Source of the DNA: Chitinophagaceae bacterium
GTDB lineage: Bacteria > Bacteroidota > Bacteroidia > Chitinophagales > Chitinophagaceae
Direction: 5' to 3'
Length of the DNA: 32,555 nt
Assembly (NCBI GenBank): GCA_013696395.1
Contig: JACCYQ010000035.1
Span: forward strand, 1 to 32,555
The notes beneath the pieces are model-generated. The model was not told the origin of the DNA. It did not search any database and saw only the letters and a program-made list of their open reading frames with translations. The translations under genes were made by a program, and so were the position numbers. Positions 1-8,182 of this stretch are shown one piece after another. The first letter of the stretch is position 1, and each line of letters begins with the position of its first letter.

Positions 1-1
1 T

Positions 2-283
2 TATAGCCACGAAGTTTGCAGTGCAGGCTTCTGGCCGGGGAATGCCGCACTACCTTTTGCCGCTTATTATGCCTACATCTATCCCGAACCATCCGGGTTT
101 AATGAAGTAGTGATCCATCCGGGAGAAGCTTATTATGATCAGCAATTAAGAGAGTTCCTGTTGCCTTATGAAGCGGTGAGGCAATCAGCAGATCCCGCAA
201 AAATGTTGGTGGAGTTTTTGGAAAGCAGTTATGCAGCCGCGGCCAACCTGGCTGGCTGGGACCGCAAAGAGCTGGAAAGATGA
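2..283 (+). CDS. DUF5996 family protein, C-terminal part (cut by window edge)
   Basis: The reading frame is open from the first complete codon to TGA at 281-283, giving 93 residues of a protein that begins outside the window. The peptide starts YSHEVCSAGFWPGN and continues with a Tyr-rich stretch YYAYIYPEPSGF, then FLLPYEAVR and a final AGWDRKELER. This series (HEV.S.GFWPG, YxYPxPxGF, LPYEAVR, WDR) is what I recognise as the C-terminal end of the DUF5996 family, which usually runs to about 300 residues. The function of that family is unknown to me. It has no signal peptide in the visible part. It is followed by about 160 bases without a gene before the next start. Recognition is by motif memory only. 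Confidence 0.8.
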   Translation, partial: YSHEVCSAGFWPGNAALPFAAYYAYIYPEPSGFNEVVIHPGEAYYDQQLREFLLPYEAVRQSADPAKMLVEFLESSYAAAANLAGWDRKELER

Positions 284-444
284 GCGGGTATGATTTGCAA
301 ACGGGGGACAAAAAAATTCATGATCCTGTAAAAAACGGAAGGCACTTTACGCAGCCTCCCCTTGTTCTTACACTGCAATAACCGGTCATCCAGATTTAAT
401 TTTATGCTGCAAAGCAGATCATTATTTTACCAAAAAATACAAAT

Positions 445-888
445 ATGAAACGTTTGCAATTAGCATTGATGATGGTTTGCCTGCTGGCTATTCAACAGAT
501 TTCAACAGCACAGCAAGCTCCCATACAAAAAGAAAAATTTCACTTTGGCGGCGTGGAACAGGATTCGGCTTCCGGTTATGCGCAGGCGATCAAAGTGGAT
601 AATGTAATTTACATTTCGGGTACGGTGGCCCTGGATATAACGCCTGCCGGCATCAAAAATCTGTACACCACCCTGCAAAAAACCCTTGCTCATTATGGCG
701 CAGGATTTCAACATGTTGTAAAAGAGAACCTTTATACCACTGATATTGAAGCCATGAAAAGCCATAACGAAATCCGGAAAGTGTTTTATAAAAATGATTT
801 TCCGGCCGCAACCTGGATACAGATCAGCCGGCTATTTATGCCCTACGCCAAACTGGAAATAGAACTTATTGCACATTTGCCGAAATAA
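445..888 (+). CDS. Exported RidA/YjgF-family protein lacking the catalytic arginine
   Basis: This 147-residue protein has an N-terminal signal peptide (MKRLQLALMMVCLLAIQQ, probable cleavage near STAQQ), so it should act in the periplasm, which is unusual for a RidA-like protein. The rest is one RidA/YjgF domain: VIYISGTVALD, a central TTDIEAM, and a C-terminal KLEIELIAHLPK. RidA proper deaminates reactive enamine/imine intermediates and needs an arginine in the motif PARxxVE. Here the equivalent segment reads FPAATWIQ, so Ala takes the place of that Arg and Gln the place of the usual Glu two turns on. Imine deaminase activity is therefore doubtful; it may bind a small ligand instead. It stands alone between longer non-coding gaps. 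A second, cytoplasmic family member lies at about 18.5 kb. Confidence 0.85.
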   Translation: MKRLQLALMMVCLLAIQQISTAQQAPIQKEKFHFGGVEQDSASGYAQAIKVDNVIYISGTVALDITPAGIKNLYTTLQKTLAHYGAGFQHVVKENLYTTDIEAMKSHNEIRKVFYKNDFPAATWIQISRLFMPYAKLEIELIAHLPK

Positions 889-930
889 CCATGCAGCTTT
901 CTTTGAATGGAATGGAGTGGGGATAACCAT

Positions 931-977
931 CCGGGATATTTTTGCTGGATAATGGTTTCTTTAAAAAAATATCCCGG
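931..977. repeat. 13-bp perfect inverted repeat between two genes
   Basis: The arm CCGGGATATTTTT at 931-943 is the exact reverse complement of 965-977, separated by 21 bases. It lies about 40 bases after the exported RidA-like gene and about 100 before the next start. In RNA it would form a strong hairpin, but no run of T follows on the plus strand, so it is not a standard intrinsic terminator. It could be an RNA-processing or transcription-end structure, or a protein-binding palindrome. Confidence 0.5.
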
Positions 978-1074
978 GCCAAATACCAGTTTCTTTACCA
1001 AAACGTTAATTCATTCCGGCATAATATTTTATCTGTTTAATCCTATGTAGCTTGCGTGGCTTCTACTCACTTTT

Positions 1075-1539
1075 ATGTTCTACATTTTATTATTTACTTT
1101 TTTATTGAGTATTTCACCACTGGGGGAGGCCCGCGTTGGAATTCCCTACGCTATTTTGAATGATGTGCCTTTTTTATGGGCATTTATTGTGGGATTGGGA
1201 GCGAATCTAATGATATACCCTTTACTGATGTTGCTGATCGATACTTTTAACGCTCGTTTTTGGCCAAACCGCCACTACAAAAAGGGGGTTATCCGCATTT
1301 CAAGGATCGCTAAAAAGCGGACCGGCAATAGCATAGAAAAATATGGTTTTTGGGGATTAATGCTTTTTGTGATGATCCCTTTACCCGGAACCGGCGCTTA
1401 TGTGGGTACCATTGCGGCCGCCATATTTAAGATTAACCGGCAGAAAGCATTTTGGGCCGTTAGCCTGGGTGTGATCATCTCCTGCATCATCATGGCCATT
1501 GCATCTCATTATGGAAATATTGGGTTAGATAAGTTTTAA
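1075..1539 (+). CDS. Small multidrug-export family (COG2426-like) membrane protein
   Basis: This 154-residue protein has four or so hydrophobic segments: the N-terminus, residues around 30-55, around 90-110 and 125-147. The opening segment LLSISPLGEARVGIPYAI and the later MIPLPGTGAYVGTIAA are the two signature pieces of the family named small multidrug export protein (PF06695, COG2426). The SPLGE...R.GIPYA motif after the first helix is especially typical. Family members are inner-membrane proteins; the drug-export name rests on weak evidence and the true substrate is not known. It starts at an ATG 186 bases after the previous gene and faces the BrkB-like gene tail to tail, with a 35-base gap. 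No partner gene is evident. Confidence 0.75.
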   Translation: MFYILLFTFLLSISPLGEARVGIPYAILNDVPFLWAFIVGLGANLMIYPLLMLLIDTFNARFWPNRHYKKGVIRISRIAKKRTGNSIEKYGFWGLMLFVMIPLPGTGAYVGTIAAAIFKINRQKAFWAVSLGVIISCIIMAIASHYGNIGLDKF

Positions 1540-1574
1540 AATCCTAGAACTTTTTCATCACCACTCAAAATAAA

Positions 1575-2462
1575 TTAATCACTTTTTTCCGCATGCGAGG
1601 ATGTCCTGATGGGCTCACCTATATAGTTGCTCAAAACCTTTGTGAAAGCCGCGCCAAAATAAAAGATCAATGCTGAATAAAATACAAAGAGCAATAATAA
1701 TACTACGGAAGCCGAGGCTCCATACAATGAATCCAGGTTGCCATTGGACAGCAGGAACCTGATAATCCATTTTCCCAGGTTAAAGAAAATGCTGGTAAAC
1801 AAACCCCCGATAATTGCCACTTTCCAGGTAGGATGTCCATCCGGGAGAAACCGGAATAAAATAATAAACCAGCCACTTACTATAACCACCGAAATAAATA
1901 TATTCGAAACCAATAATAAGACAGGCATCAATTGAGGTAAATACTCTCTCAATGAATTACCCAGGAATAACTGCAGGCTGTCAACCATTAAGCCAATAAT
2001 AAATAATAAACCAGCCACCAATATTACCAGCAGGGATCGTATCCGGATCCTCAGGCGGAAGCCCAATTTTGGATGAGACAGTAACCGCACACCCCATAAC
2101 TGGTTTAAGGAACCTTTGATAACCACAAATAAGGTGGTGGCAACAAAAATTAAAAAAAGAAATCCGCCAATAGTAATGAACCAGTTATCAGCGAGTTGGG
2201 TAAATCCACTTAAAGTTTCAGTAACCTGTTGCCCTGTTTGTTTACCAACTATAGAACTTATCTTCTCTAAAAGATTATCGCTGATTTGCTCCCGCTTAAA
2301 TACCAGGCCTAATACCTGGATCAGGATAACCAGGATAGCTGGTAACGCAAAAGTTGTAAAAAAGGCTGTGGCGCCCGCCAATCTCAACGGATCGTTTTTT
2401 TGCAGCAACCTCATGGAATCCTTTAATAACCGCGGTATGTTTAGTAAGGTTTTTAATTTCAT
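1575..2462 (-). CDS. YihY/virulence factor BrkB family membrane protein
   Basis: This 295-residue protein has about six transmembrane segments (around residues 30-50, 95-120, 140-165, 180-205, 215-240 and 248-272). It shows the family signature DPLRLAGATAFFTTFALPA in the first helix, a GSLNQLWGV segment after the second, and a C-terminal FYFGAAFTKVL motif. These identify PF03631 (BrkB, YihY, once misnamed RNase BN). It sits in the inner membrane; despite the name, a transport or envelope function has not been settled for the family. Length matches the usual 280-320 residues. It is transcribed away from the next gene, with a shared 197-base upstream region in which I see no consensus promoter. 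Confidence 0.9.
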   Translation of the reverse strand: MKLKTLLNIPRLLKDSMRLLQKNDPLRLAGATAFFTTFALPAILVILIQVLGLVFKREQISDNLLEKISSIVGKQTGQQVTETLSGFTQLADNWFITIGGFLFLIFVATTLFVVIKGSLNQLWGVRLLSHPKLGFRLRIRIRSLLVILVAGLLFIIGLMVDSLQLFLGNSLREYLPQLMPVLLLVSNIFISVVIVSGWFIILFRFLPDGHPTWKVAIIGGLFTSIFFNLGKWIIRFLLSNGNLDSLYGASASVVLLLLFVFYSALIFYFGAAFTKVLSNYIGEPIRTSSHAEKSD

Positions 2463-2659
2463 GCATACCCTTTAAAATGCCTTAACAATAAAGATAGAAA
2501 CAGAATGCCGGGGCACGATATTAATATTATTTATAAGTGGTAAAAAAACCGTGCACAAAAGGTAGTACATTCAGCTTACCCGTGTGCGCATTATATTTAA
2601 ACCATCCATATTCAGGAACTAGATCAAATTAAATGATAGACAAACACAAATAATATATT

Positions 2660-3361
2660 ATGAAAAAATTTTTTTTATTAATTATTATATCTGCTGGCCT
2701 TGATGCCGCTGCCCAACGGGTGGTTGATCTTAGTAAACCGGAAAACATAAACATCATCCGGCAGAATTTTTATATAGTTGGCAATGAACCTTTTTCAAAC
2801 CTGCAATATGTAAAAGTTATTGAAGGCACACCCTTTTACTCAGACAACTGGATGAAGGGAACCGTTTATTTTGACGATGGAACCGGCTATACCGGCCTGT
2901 ACCTGAAAATTGATATGCTGAAAGGCGATATTCACTTCAGGGCTGAAGATGATAAAGCAATGATCATACAGGCAAAACTGAAAGGAGTGGTACTAACGGA
3001 CACGGTTACGGGAAATAGTCATCATTTTGTGAACAGTGCTTTCTGGGAAAACAATGATATTAACAATGGATGGTACCAGTTGATAGTGAAGGGAAATGCT
3101 TCATTATATAAACTGAACCGGAAAATTATGAGAGAGAATAAGCTTTATGGATCCAGCACAACGGAACAGCAAATTGAAACCAAACCACAATACCTGTTGG
3201 TTTATAAGCAAGCTGCTTTCCCGGTAAAAAAATGGAAAGAAATTCCGGAGATATTACAGGACAAAAAAATCGAAATTGCTGATTTCATAAAACGGCGCGA
3301 TATGGAAGGAAAAACTGATGCTGATTATGTGAATGTGGTGGAATATTACAATGGATTATAA
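2660..3361 (+). CDS. Exported protein of unknown function
   Basis: I do not recognise this 233-residue protein. It begins MKKFFLLIIISAGLDAAAQR, a clear signal peptide with probable cleavage after AAAQ, so it is exported. The mature part is mixed in composition, with a repeated alternation of hydrophobic and polar residues suggesting beta strands (for example GTVYFDDGTGYTGLYLKIDM), and a basic Lys-rich C-terminal third that holds PVKKWKEIPEIL. No cysteines and no membrane helix are seen after the signal, so it is probably soluble in the periplasm or loosely attached. The gene is followed after 40 bases by corA on the same strand with no terminator between, so the two may be cotranscribed. The ATG start is supported by the signal peptide directly behind it. 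Confidence 0.75.
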   Translation: MKKFFLLIIISAGLDAAAQRVVDLSKPENINIIRQNFYIVGNEPFSNLQYVKVIEGTPFYSDNWMKGTVYFDDGTGYTGLYLKIDMLKGDIHFRAEDDKAMIIQAKLKGVVLTDTVTGNSHHFVNSAFWENNDINNGWYQLIVKGNASLYKLNRKIMRENKLYGSSTTEQQIETKPQYLLVYKQAAFPVKKWKEIPEILQDKKIEIADFIKRRDMEGKTDADYVNVVEYYNGL

Positions 3362-3401
3362 ATTCAACTTCCCGATAAAAATAATTTAACCATCCATTTA
3401 C

Positions 3402-4508
3402 ATGCTTAAAGAACTCCGGCCGGATAAAATGTTGAAATCGCTGATACAGCCCATCTTCGGTTCCCAGCGAACCAAGGAGATCCTGCACATTAATCCTACG
3501 ATAATTCCTACAAGAGAAGAGGCTACTGAAGTACAGATCTATGTTTATGATTATAATCAAAAGGAACTTGCTGAAAAAGAACTGTCAAACGTAAGTGAAG
3601 CGCTCCCATATGTAAACAATAACCGCATCAGCTGGATCAATATTAATGGATTAAGAAAAACGGATACGGAACTTATTGCCGGACATTTTGGAATACATCC
3701 ATTGGTTGTGGAGGATATTTTAAGTATACATCAGCGGCCCAAAATGGATGAAGTGGAAGGCATTATGTTTTGCCTGTTGAATATGCTTTATTTCAATTCG
3801 GAAAGGAGATCAGTTGAAGTAGAACAGATCAGCATTGTCCTTGGAAAAGATTTCGTGATCTCTTTCCAGGAGGATGCCTCCCGTGATGTTTTTAATCCTT
3901 TGAGACACCGGTTAAAAATGCCCGGGAGCAAGATCCGGGAAAGAGGTGCTGACTACCTTTTATACAACCTGTTGGATCTTATCGTTGATAATTATTTTGT
4001 GGTGATGGAAAAAATTGGGGACCAGATCGAGGACCTGGAAGAAGAAGTTATCCGCCGTCATTCAAAGAGATCGCTGGCACGCATAAACCAGGTTCGTAAG
4101 GAATTGATCGTTTTAAAAAGAAATCTGGCCCCCGTCCGGGAGCTGACGAATGGATTTATCAGGAGTGAAAATGAATTGCTGGAGGAACGTACCAATAAAT
4201 ATTTCAAAGATGTTTACGATCATATTGTGCAGGCTTATGACCTGAGTGAGAACTATCGAGATGTGATGATGAGCATGCAGGATCTTTATATCAATAATGT
4301 TAACCTCAGGATGAACGAAGTGATGAAAGTAATGGCAATCGTGACCGTCTTACTGGCACCCCCAACCGTAATTGGTGGAATCTTCGGGATGAATTTTGAC
4401 AGGATCCCTTTTTCCCATCAACCGCTTGCATTTTATTCTACCGTTGCAGCCATGTTATTGATCCCTATATTAATGTTAATCGTTTTTAAAAAAAGGGGTT
4501 GGTTTTAA
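3402..4508 (+). CDS. corA: CorA-type magnesium/cobalt channel
   Basis: The 368-residue product has the CorA layout: a large cytoplasmic N-terminal domain (about 1-250) with GIHPLVVEDIL, a long charged helical stalk (about 215-305) and two C-terminal transmembrane helices. The selectivity motif G-M-N is at residues 329-331 in GIFGMNFD, at the mouth of the pore, and the protein ends in the basic KKRGWF typical of Thermotoga-type CorA. It would form a pentameric inner-membrane channel bringing Mg2+ (and Co2+) into the cell. The usual start gives a slightly long N-terminus; an in-frame ATG nine codons later is an alternative. The stop overlaps the stop of the opposite-strand lipoprotein gene by four bases. 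Confidence 0.93.
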   Translation: MLKELRPDKMLKSLIQPIFGSQRTKEILHINPTIIPTREEATEVQIYVYDYNQKELAEKELSNVSEALPYVNNNRISWININGLRKTDTELIAGHFGIHPLVVEDILSIHQRPKMDEVEGIMFCLLNMLYFNSERRSVEVEQISIVLGKDFVISFQEDASRDVFNPLRHRLKMPGSKIRERGADYLLYNLLDLIVDNYFVVMEKIGDQIEDLEEEVIRRHSKRSLARINQVRKELIVLKRNLAPVRELTNGFIRSENELLEERTNKYFKDVYDHIVQAYDLSENYRDVMMSMQDLYINNVNLRMNEVMKVMAIVTVLLAPPTVIGGIFGMNFDRIPFSHQPLAFYSTVAAMLLIPILMLIVFKKRGWF

Positions 4509-5167
4509 TCAGGAATAATAATATCCGGCATTTTGCGACGTAAAAAGCCTTCTCTGCTGATGGATGTATCCATTTCTTTTCCTTCCATTGTATACAACTG
4601 CATGCTTTTACGATTCAGATCTATGATCCAGTACACCGGGGTTTTTTCTTCTGTACCAGCAACAATTACTTTATTGCTGTCTATCCACTGCGCATCCCAA
4701 AAAGAAAGCATGGGACCACTAAAAAAAAGGCGTTGAGATGTCTTTTCTTCCAGGTTCACCAGGTTTATCTGCGCATCCGGACCACCATTGATATATACCC
4801 GTTGACCTCCTTTTTCGCTGATTACAGAGCTGTAACTATAAATATCTATAGCTTTGGTACTGTCTGTATTGTATGCCATGTACGGCTTAAAGAAGTTAAA
4901 TTCATTTTCATTGACCGGGTAAGGCTGAAAGGTTTCTAACGGTACCGTATAAGTGGCATTGAACTGATCTTCAGTAAATTCAGGAAACTGTTGTTCCATA
5001 TAATTTTGCCATAAAGGAAGCCGGTCAACATCTGAAATTTTTTCAACAGGTTCGGGAACCACTTGCTCTTCGGGCTGCACATCTTCTGCCGGTTGATCAC
5101 TGTTTGTACAACCACTAATAAATAGTAAAGTAGTTGCCAATACTACCAGTGTAAAATTCTTTATCAT
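4505..5167 (-). CDS. Lipoprotein of unknown function
   Basis: The 220-residue product starts MIKNFTLVVLATTLLFISGC, a lipoprotein signal peptide with a lipobox (FISGC) that makes Cys20 the lipid-attached residue. An in-frame TTG three codons upstream is possible, but this ATG fits the signal better. After the cysteine comes a Glu/Pro-rich linker (about residues 22-45), then a soluble domain of about 170 residues with LPLWQNYMEQQFPEF and several beta-like segments such as VYWIIDLNRKSMQLYTM. The pattern of short strands ending in Asp/Asn turns resembles part of a beta-propeller-like or sensor fold, but I cannot name a family. It would sit in the outer or inner membrane facing the periplasm. Its end overlaps corA tail to tail. 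Confidence 0.75.
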   Translation of the reverse strand: MIKNFTLVVLATTLLFISGCTNSDQPAEDVQPEEQVVPEPVEKISDVDRLPLWQNYMEQQFPEFTEDQFNATYTVPLETFQPYPVNENEFNFFKPYMAYNTDSTKAIDIYSYSSVISEKGGQRVYINGGPDAQINLVNLEEKTSQRLFFSGPMLSFWDAQWIDSNKVIVAGTEEKTPVYWIIDLNRKSMQLYTMEGKEMDTSISREGFLRRKMPDIIIPD

Positions 5168-5284
5168 TAATTGCAATTATGTTAAGTTCATTTTAAACGT
5201 AATAAGCGGTTGTTTAAATGGCAGAAGCAGGGTTATAAAAAATTGTAATAAGTCAAAAACAAGGCCAGTAATTTTTTACCCTTT

Positions 5285-5806
5285 TCAAATTGATTTAACA
5301 GGTGATTGCTTAAAAATAGGAACAGTACTGCAAGGTTCCCCATACATAATACTTTTAACCTGTGGCCTGAGTATTTTGGTTATTTCCGCGTAAGCAAAAT
5401 CATCTATCGGGGTTTCGCCACAGCCTTTTATAACCACGCGTTTATCTTTATATTCACCAGGATTAATAGCAGACAGGTTTTTTTGAAATAAATAACGGTG
5501 TAATTGTATTTCATCACCCATTATAAAATCCGCGGCATAAGGTTGTATGTAGGAAGCTACCAGCATATAAGCCCATACAGGTATAATGGCATCCGCAGTA
5601 CAGGTAATGGCTACATTTTTGGCGCTATATATTCCCCAATCAATCTTTTTAAGGGATTCTCTGAAATCTTTTTCTTTCAAAATCATACCCATAAATAAAT
5701 AGTCCTTCAGGTCAAATACCAATTTTTCACCTTGCGGAAAAAATTTTTCCAGGTTTAAAGTTATTAAACCACTCTCCGCCACTTTATTTACTATGGGATC
5801 GCTCAT
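5285..5806 (-). CDS. DUF2480 family protein
   Basis: The 173-residue cytoplasmic protein has the hallmarks of DUF2480: an N-terminal SGLITLNLEKFFPQGE, then DLKDYLFMGMILKEKDFR, DWGIYSAKNVAITCTADAIIPVWAYMLV in the centre, and a C-terminal VKSIMYGEPCSTVPIFK. The family has, as far as I know, no assigned function and is largely confined to Bacteroidota. Three cysteines are present: in the ITCTAD segment, in KGCGE and in GEPCS; the last lies in the strongly conserved GEPCS motif and could be functional. Length agrees with the family (about 165-175). It lies behind ppiD but a terminator separates the two, so it is probably transcribed by itself. Confidence 0.88.
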   Translation of the reverse strand: MSDPIVNKVAESGLITLNLEKFFPQGEKLVFDLKDYLFMGMILKEKDFRESLKKIDWGIYSAKNVAITCTADAIIPVWAYMLVASYIQPYAADFIMGDEIQLHRYLFQKNLSAINPGEYKDKRVVIKGCGETPIDDFAYAEITKILRPQVKSIMYGEPCSTVPIFKQSPVKSI

Positions 5807-5819
5807 AAAATAATCTTTA

Positions 5820-5827
5820 CAAAAATA
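5820..5827 (-). promoter_or_regulatory. Possible -7 promoter element for the DUF2480 gene
   Basis: Read on the minus strand the site is TATTTTTG, an exact match to the Bacteroidota -7 consensus TAnnTTTG, placed 13 bases before the ATG. No good -33 TTTG is found at the expected distance, and the leader would be only a few bases long. The ppiD terminator immediately upstream argues that the gene needs its own promoter. Confidence 0.35.
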
Positions 5828-5864
5828 ACAAAATCGCTAAGAGCATTGTTTTTAAACCACGTTA

Positions 5865-5900
5865 TAAAAAAAGGCTGCAAGAATATTTCAGGCAGCCTTT
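5865..5900 (-). terminator. Intrinsic terminator after ppiD
   Basis: A perfect 9-bp stem (AAAGGCTGC at 5870-5878 paired with 5892-5900) with a 13-base loop is followed on the minus strand by a run of T corresponding to the A-run at 5866-5872. It begins 19 bases after the ppiD stop codon and should end the ppiD transcript before the DUF2480 gene. Confidence 0.8.
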
Positions 5901-5919
5901 AACACATTTTTTAAAATAA

Positions 5920-8076
5920 TCAATAAAATTTAGCCCGGTTATCCTCAATATCGGCTGCCTTCTTTAGTACATCTGCCGGGTTATTCCGATACATCATCTG
6001 CTGTCGCATTTGCATTTCCAGGTTACGGCGCTGTGCATCAATATCTGCCGATTGAACAGGAGTTGCACTAACATTATCTACCCGTACAATATATACTCCC
6101 GACTGCCCTTCAATAGCCTCAGGAATTACTTTGCCTTTATTAGCCGGGTTAAATGCCGCGCCTATAACTTTCATTTCAAATCCCAGGGCCGGATTCTGTG
6201 CATTATTTAATCTCAGGCTGTCTGCCGTTTGGATCGGTTGTCCTGATGCTGTTGAAGCAGCTTCAAGCGTACTGATGGCTCCGATTTTTTTCTTTATTAA
6301 TTCGGCTTTCTTTTGATTTACAAGTACAGGCTCTACACGGGATCTTGCACTGGATGGGCTGGCTAAGCCTTCTTCATTCACTTCTGTAATGGCAGCAACT
6401 ATATATTTATCGTCTACCCGTATAGGTTGTAAAACATCGCCTTTATCGGCTTTATAAATTTCCTTTACCAGTTCCCGCGAAGTACCAATGCCTTCAATCG
6501 TAAAGGCATTCGGTTCAATATTGCTGGCCAGTATTTTATTAGTGCCTTTGCCTTTTAATTGCTTATCAAAATTAGCATTAAAGGAAGCCAGGTTGCGGCT
6601 GTCACCGGCAAATTGTATGGCAGCATTACTCACCGCATTTTCAGTTTCATTGCTGGGTACTATAGGTTTGGCAAAATAAGCCACCTTATAATATGGCTGT
6701 GAACCTTTATGACCCAGCACTTCCACTATATGATAACCAAACTCTGTTTTTACTACACCGCTTGTTCCTACAGGATTTTCAAATGAAAAATCGTTGAATG
6801 TTTTTACCATTTGTCCCTGCGGAAAAAATTCATACACACCCCCCTTCTCCACGCTACCCTGGTCATTAGAATATTGCAATACCAATTGTTCAAAATTGGC
6901 ACCTGATCTTATGGCTGTATGAATACTGTCTGCTCTTTTTGACGCTGTGCTATCATCCAGCAACATAGTTCCCGATTGCGGATCCATGGTTTGAATAAGG
7001 ATATGACGAACTCTGGCTGAATCGGGCAAGGTTTTAATGTCAATCATTTTTGCCAGTACATGAGAATTACCGTCAACATATGGACCGTAAACTTCACCCC
7101 TGTTTAAATTAAGAATACTGTCTTTATAGGGCATGCTCATTTGCTGGTTAGCCGTTTGCATTTGTGTACGCCCGGTAAACCCATCATTATATTTTATTGC
7201 GCTTCCGTATCGGTTTAGAAAAACAGCCGCATCCTCACTGGTAGTAAATTCTTCTTTTAAACCTGTTAGTTCCTGGAAAATAATGCCACTGTCTGCGCTG
7301 GTAGCTGAAGCATCAAACATTACATAAGATATACTGCGGTTTTCTTTTTGCTGATAATCTTCTTTATGCTTGCTGATATAATCTTTAATCTCGGCATCCG
7401 TAACTTTAACAGCAGTATCCATAATGGAAGAATAAGGTATGGCTACATAGGATATGTTGGCTATTTGAGCATCATCTGCATTCTGCTTTTCCAATAGCCA
7501 TTTTGGAAAATGTATGGAGTTTCCTAATAAGCTGGAATATTTTTCCATTTTGCGGGTAAATTCCAGTCCGGCAAGGTATTGATTCAACTGGTCTATCTCC
7601 TGTTGGTTCCGGCTGTTTTTTACCTGGTTAATTAATTGCTGCGCCTGGGCTGCATCATAAATCCCGGTATTGGGATCCGTAAACCGCTGGGCAAGGTCCT
7701 GTGGAGGATTTTTTCCAAACAACATATCCGTCAGTTCACCTTTACCTATTTCAAATCCTAATTTTTCAAATTCTGATTCTAATAATATCTGGTTGATCTC
7801 CTGGTTCCAGGTACTTTCTAATAACTGTTGGCGGTTTGCGGATCCAACCGGATAACCCTGCTGTTGCTGATAAGCTTCCTGTTGCCTTAGTTTTTGTTCA
7901 AACGCGAGATAATCAATATCGTTTCCATCCACACTACCAATGGTAGTAGCGTTATCTCCAAAAAGGTTACTTCTACCGGAAAACGCATCCATCATAATAA
8001 ATCCCAAAAGGGCCAATGCGATGGCGACTACGGATATCCTGGCATATTTATCCCGGATACTTTGAATTACTGACAT
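5920..8076 (-). CDS. ppiD: PpiD-type periplasmic peptidyl-prolyl isomerase / chaperone
   Basis: The 718-residue protein has one N-terminal membrane anchor (about residues 12-31, VVAIALALLGFIMMDAF) and a long periplasmic part. A SurA_N-type helical region follows (about 40-230, very rich in Gln/Asn), then a parvulin domain at roughly 350-460 beginning ARVRHILIQ and ending GTSGVVKTEFGYHIVEVLG, and a second helical region to the C-terminus. That is the plan of PpiD, which helps newly exported outer-membrane proteins fold and can catalyse prolyl isomerisation. It is longer than E. coli PpiD (about 620). The gene has a strong promoter just upstream and a terminator just downstream, so it appears to be transcribed by itself; the S46 peptidase gene upstream is on the same strand. 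Confidence 0.9.
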   Translation of the reverse strand: MSVIQSIRDKYARISVVAIALALLGFIMMDAFSGRSNLFGDNATTIGSVDGNDIDYLAFEQKLRQQEAYQQQQGYPVGSANRQQLLESTWNQEINQILLESEFEKLGFEIGKGELTDMLFGKNPPQDLAQRFTDPNTGIYDAAQAQQLINQVKNSRNQQEIDQLNQYLAGLEFTRKMEKYSSLLGNSIHFPKWLLEKQNADDAQIANISYVAIPYSSIMDTAVKVTDAEIKDYISKHKEDYQQKENRSISYVMFDASATSADSGIIFQELTGLKEEFTTSEDAAVFLNRYGSAIKYNDGFTGRTQMQTANQQMSMPYKDSILNLNRGEVYGPYVDGNSHVLAKMIDIKTLPDSARVRHILIQTMDPQSGTMLLDDSTASKRADSIHTAIRSGANFEQLVLQYSNDQGSVEKGGVYEFFPQGQMVKTFNDFSFENPVGTSGVVKTEFGYHIVEVLGHKGSQPYYKVAYFAKPIVPSNETENAVSNAAIQFAGDSRNLASFNANFDKQLKGKGTNKILASNIEPNAFTIEGIGTSRELVKEIYKADKGDVLQPIRVDDKYIVAAITEVNEEGLASPSSARSRVEPVLVNQKKAELIKKKIGAISTLEAASTASGQPIQTADSLRLNNAQNPALGFEMKVIGAAFNPANKGKVIPEAIEGQSGVYIVRVDNVSATPVQSADIDAQRRNLEMQMRQQMMYRNNPADVLKKAADIEDNRAKFY

Positions 8077-8105
8077 AATTATATAAAGGGTTTAAAAAAG
8101 GATGG

Positions 8106-8137
8106 CAAAAATAGGGTAATTACACAACAACCCCAAA
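8106..8137 (-). promoter_or_regulatory. Bacteroidota-type promoter of ppiD
   Basis: On the minus strand a -33 element TTTG (complement of 8134-8137) is followed by exactly 20 bases and then TATTTTTG (complement of 8106-8113), an exact match to the consensus TTTG-N19/20-TAnnTTTG used by the primary sigma factor of Bacteroidota. The likely start of transcription is about 20-25 bases before the ppiD ATG. Confidence 0.75.
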
Positions 8138-8182
8138 CGCTTAAACAAGCATGAGGATTGATTTTCAGCCCCTAAAGCGAGA

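Noticed and set aside
2116..2475. Plus-strand frame of 119 codons opposite the BrkB-like gene
   Set aside because: It lies wholly opposite a well-supported gene and has no family features.
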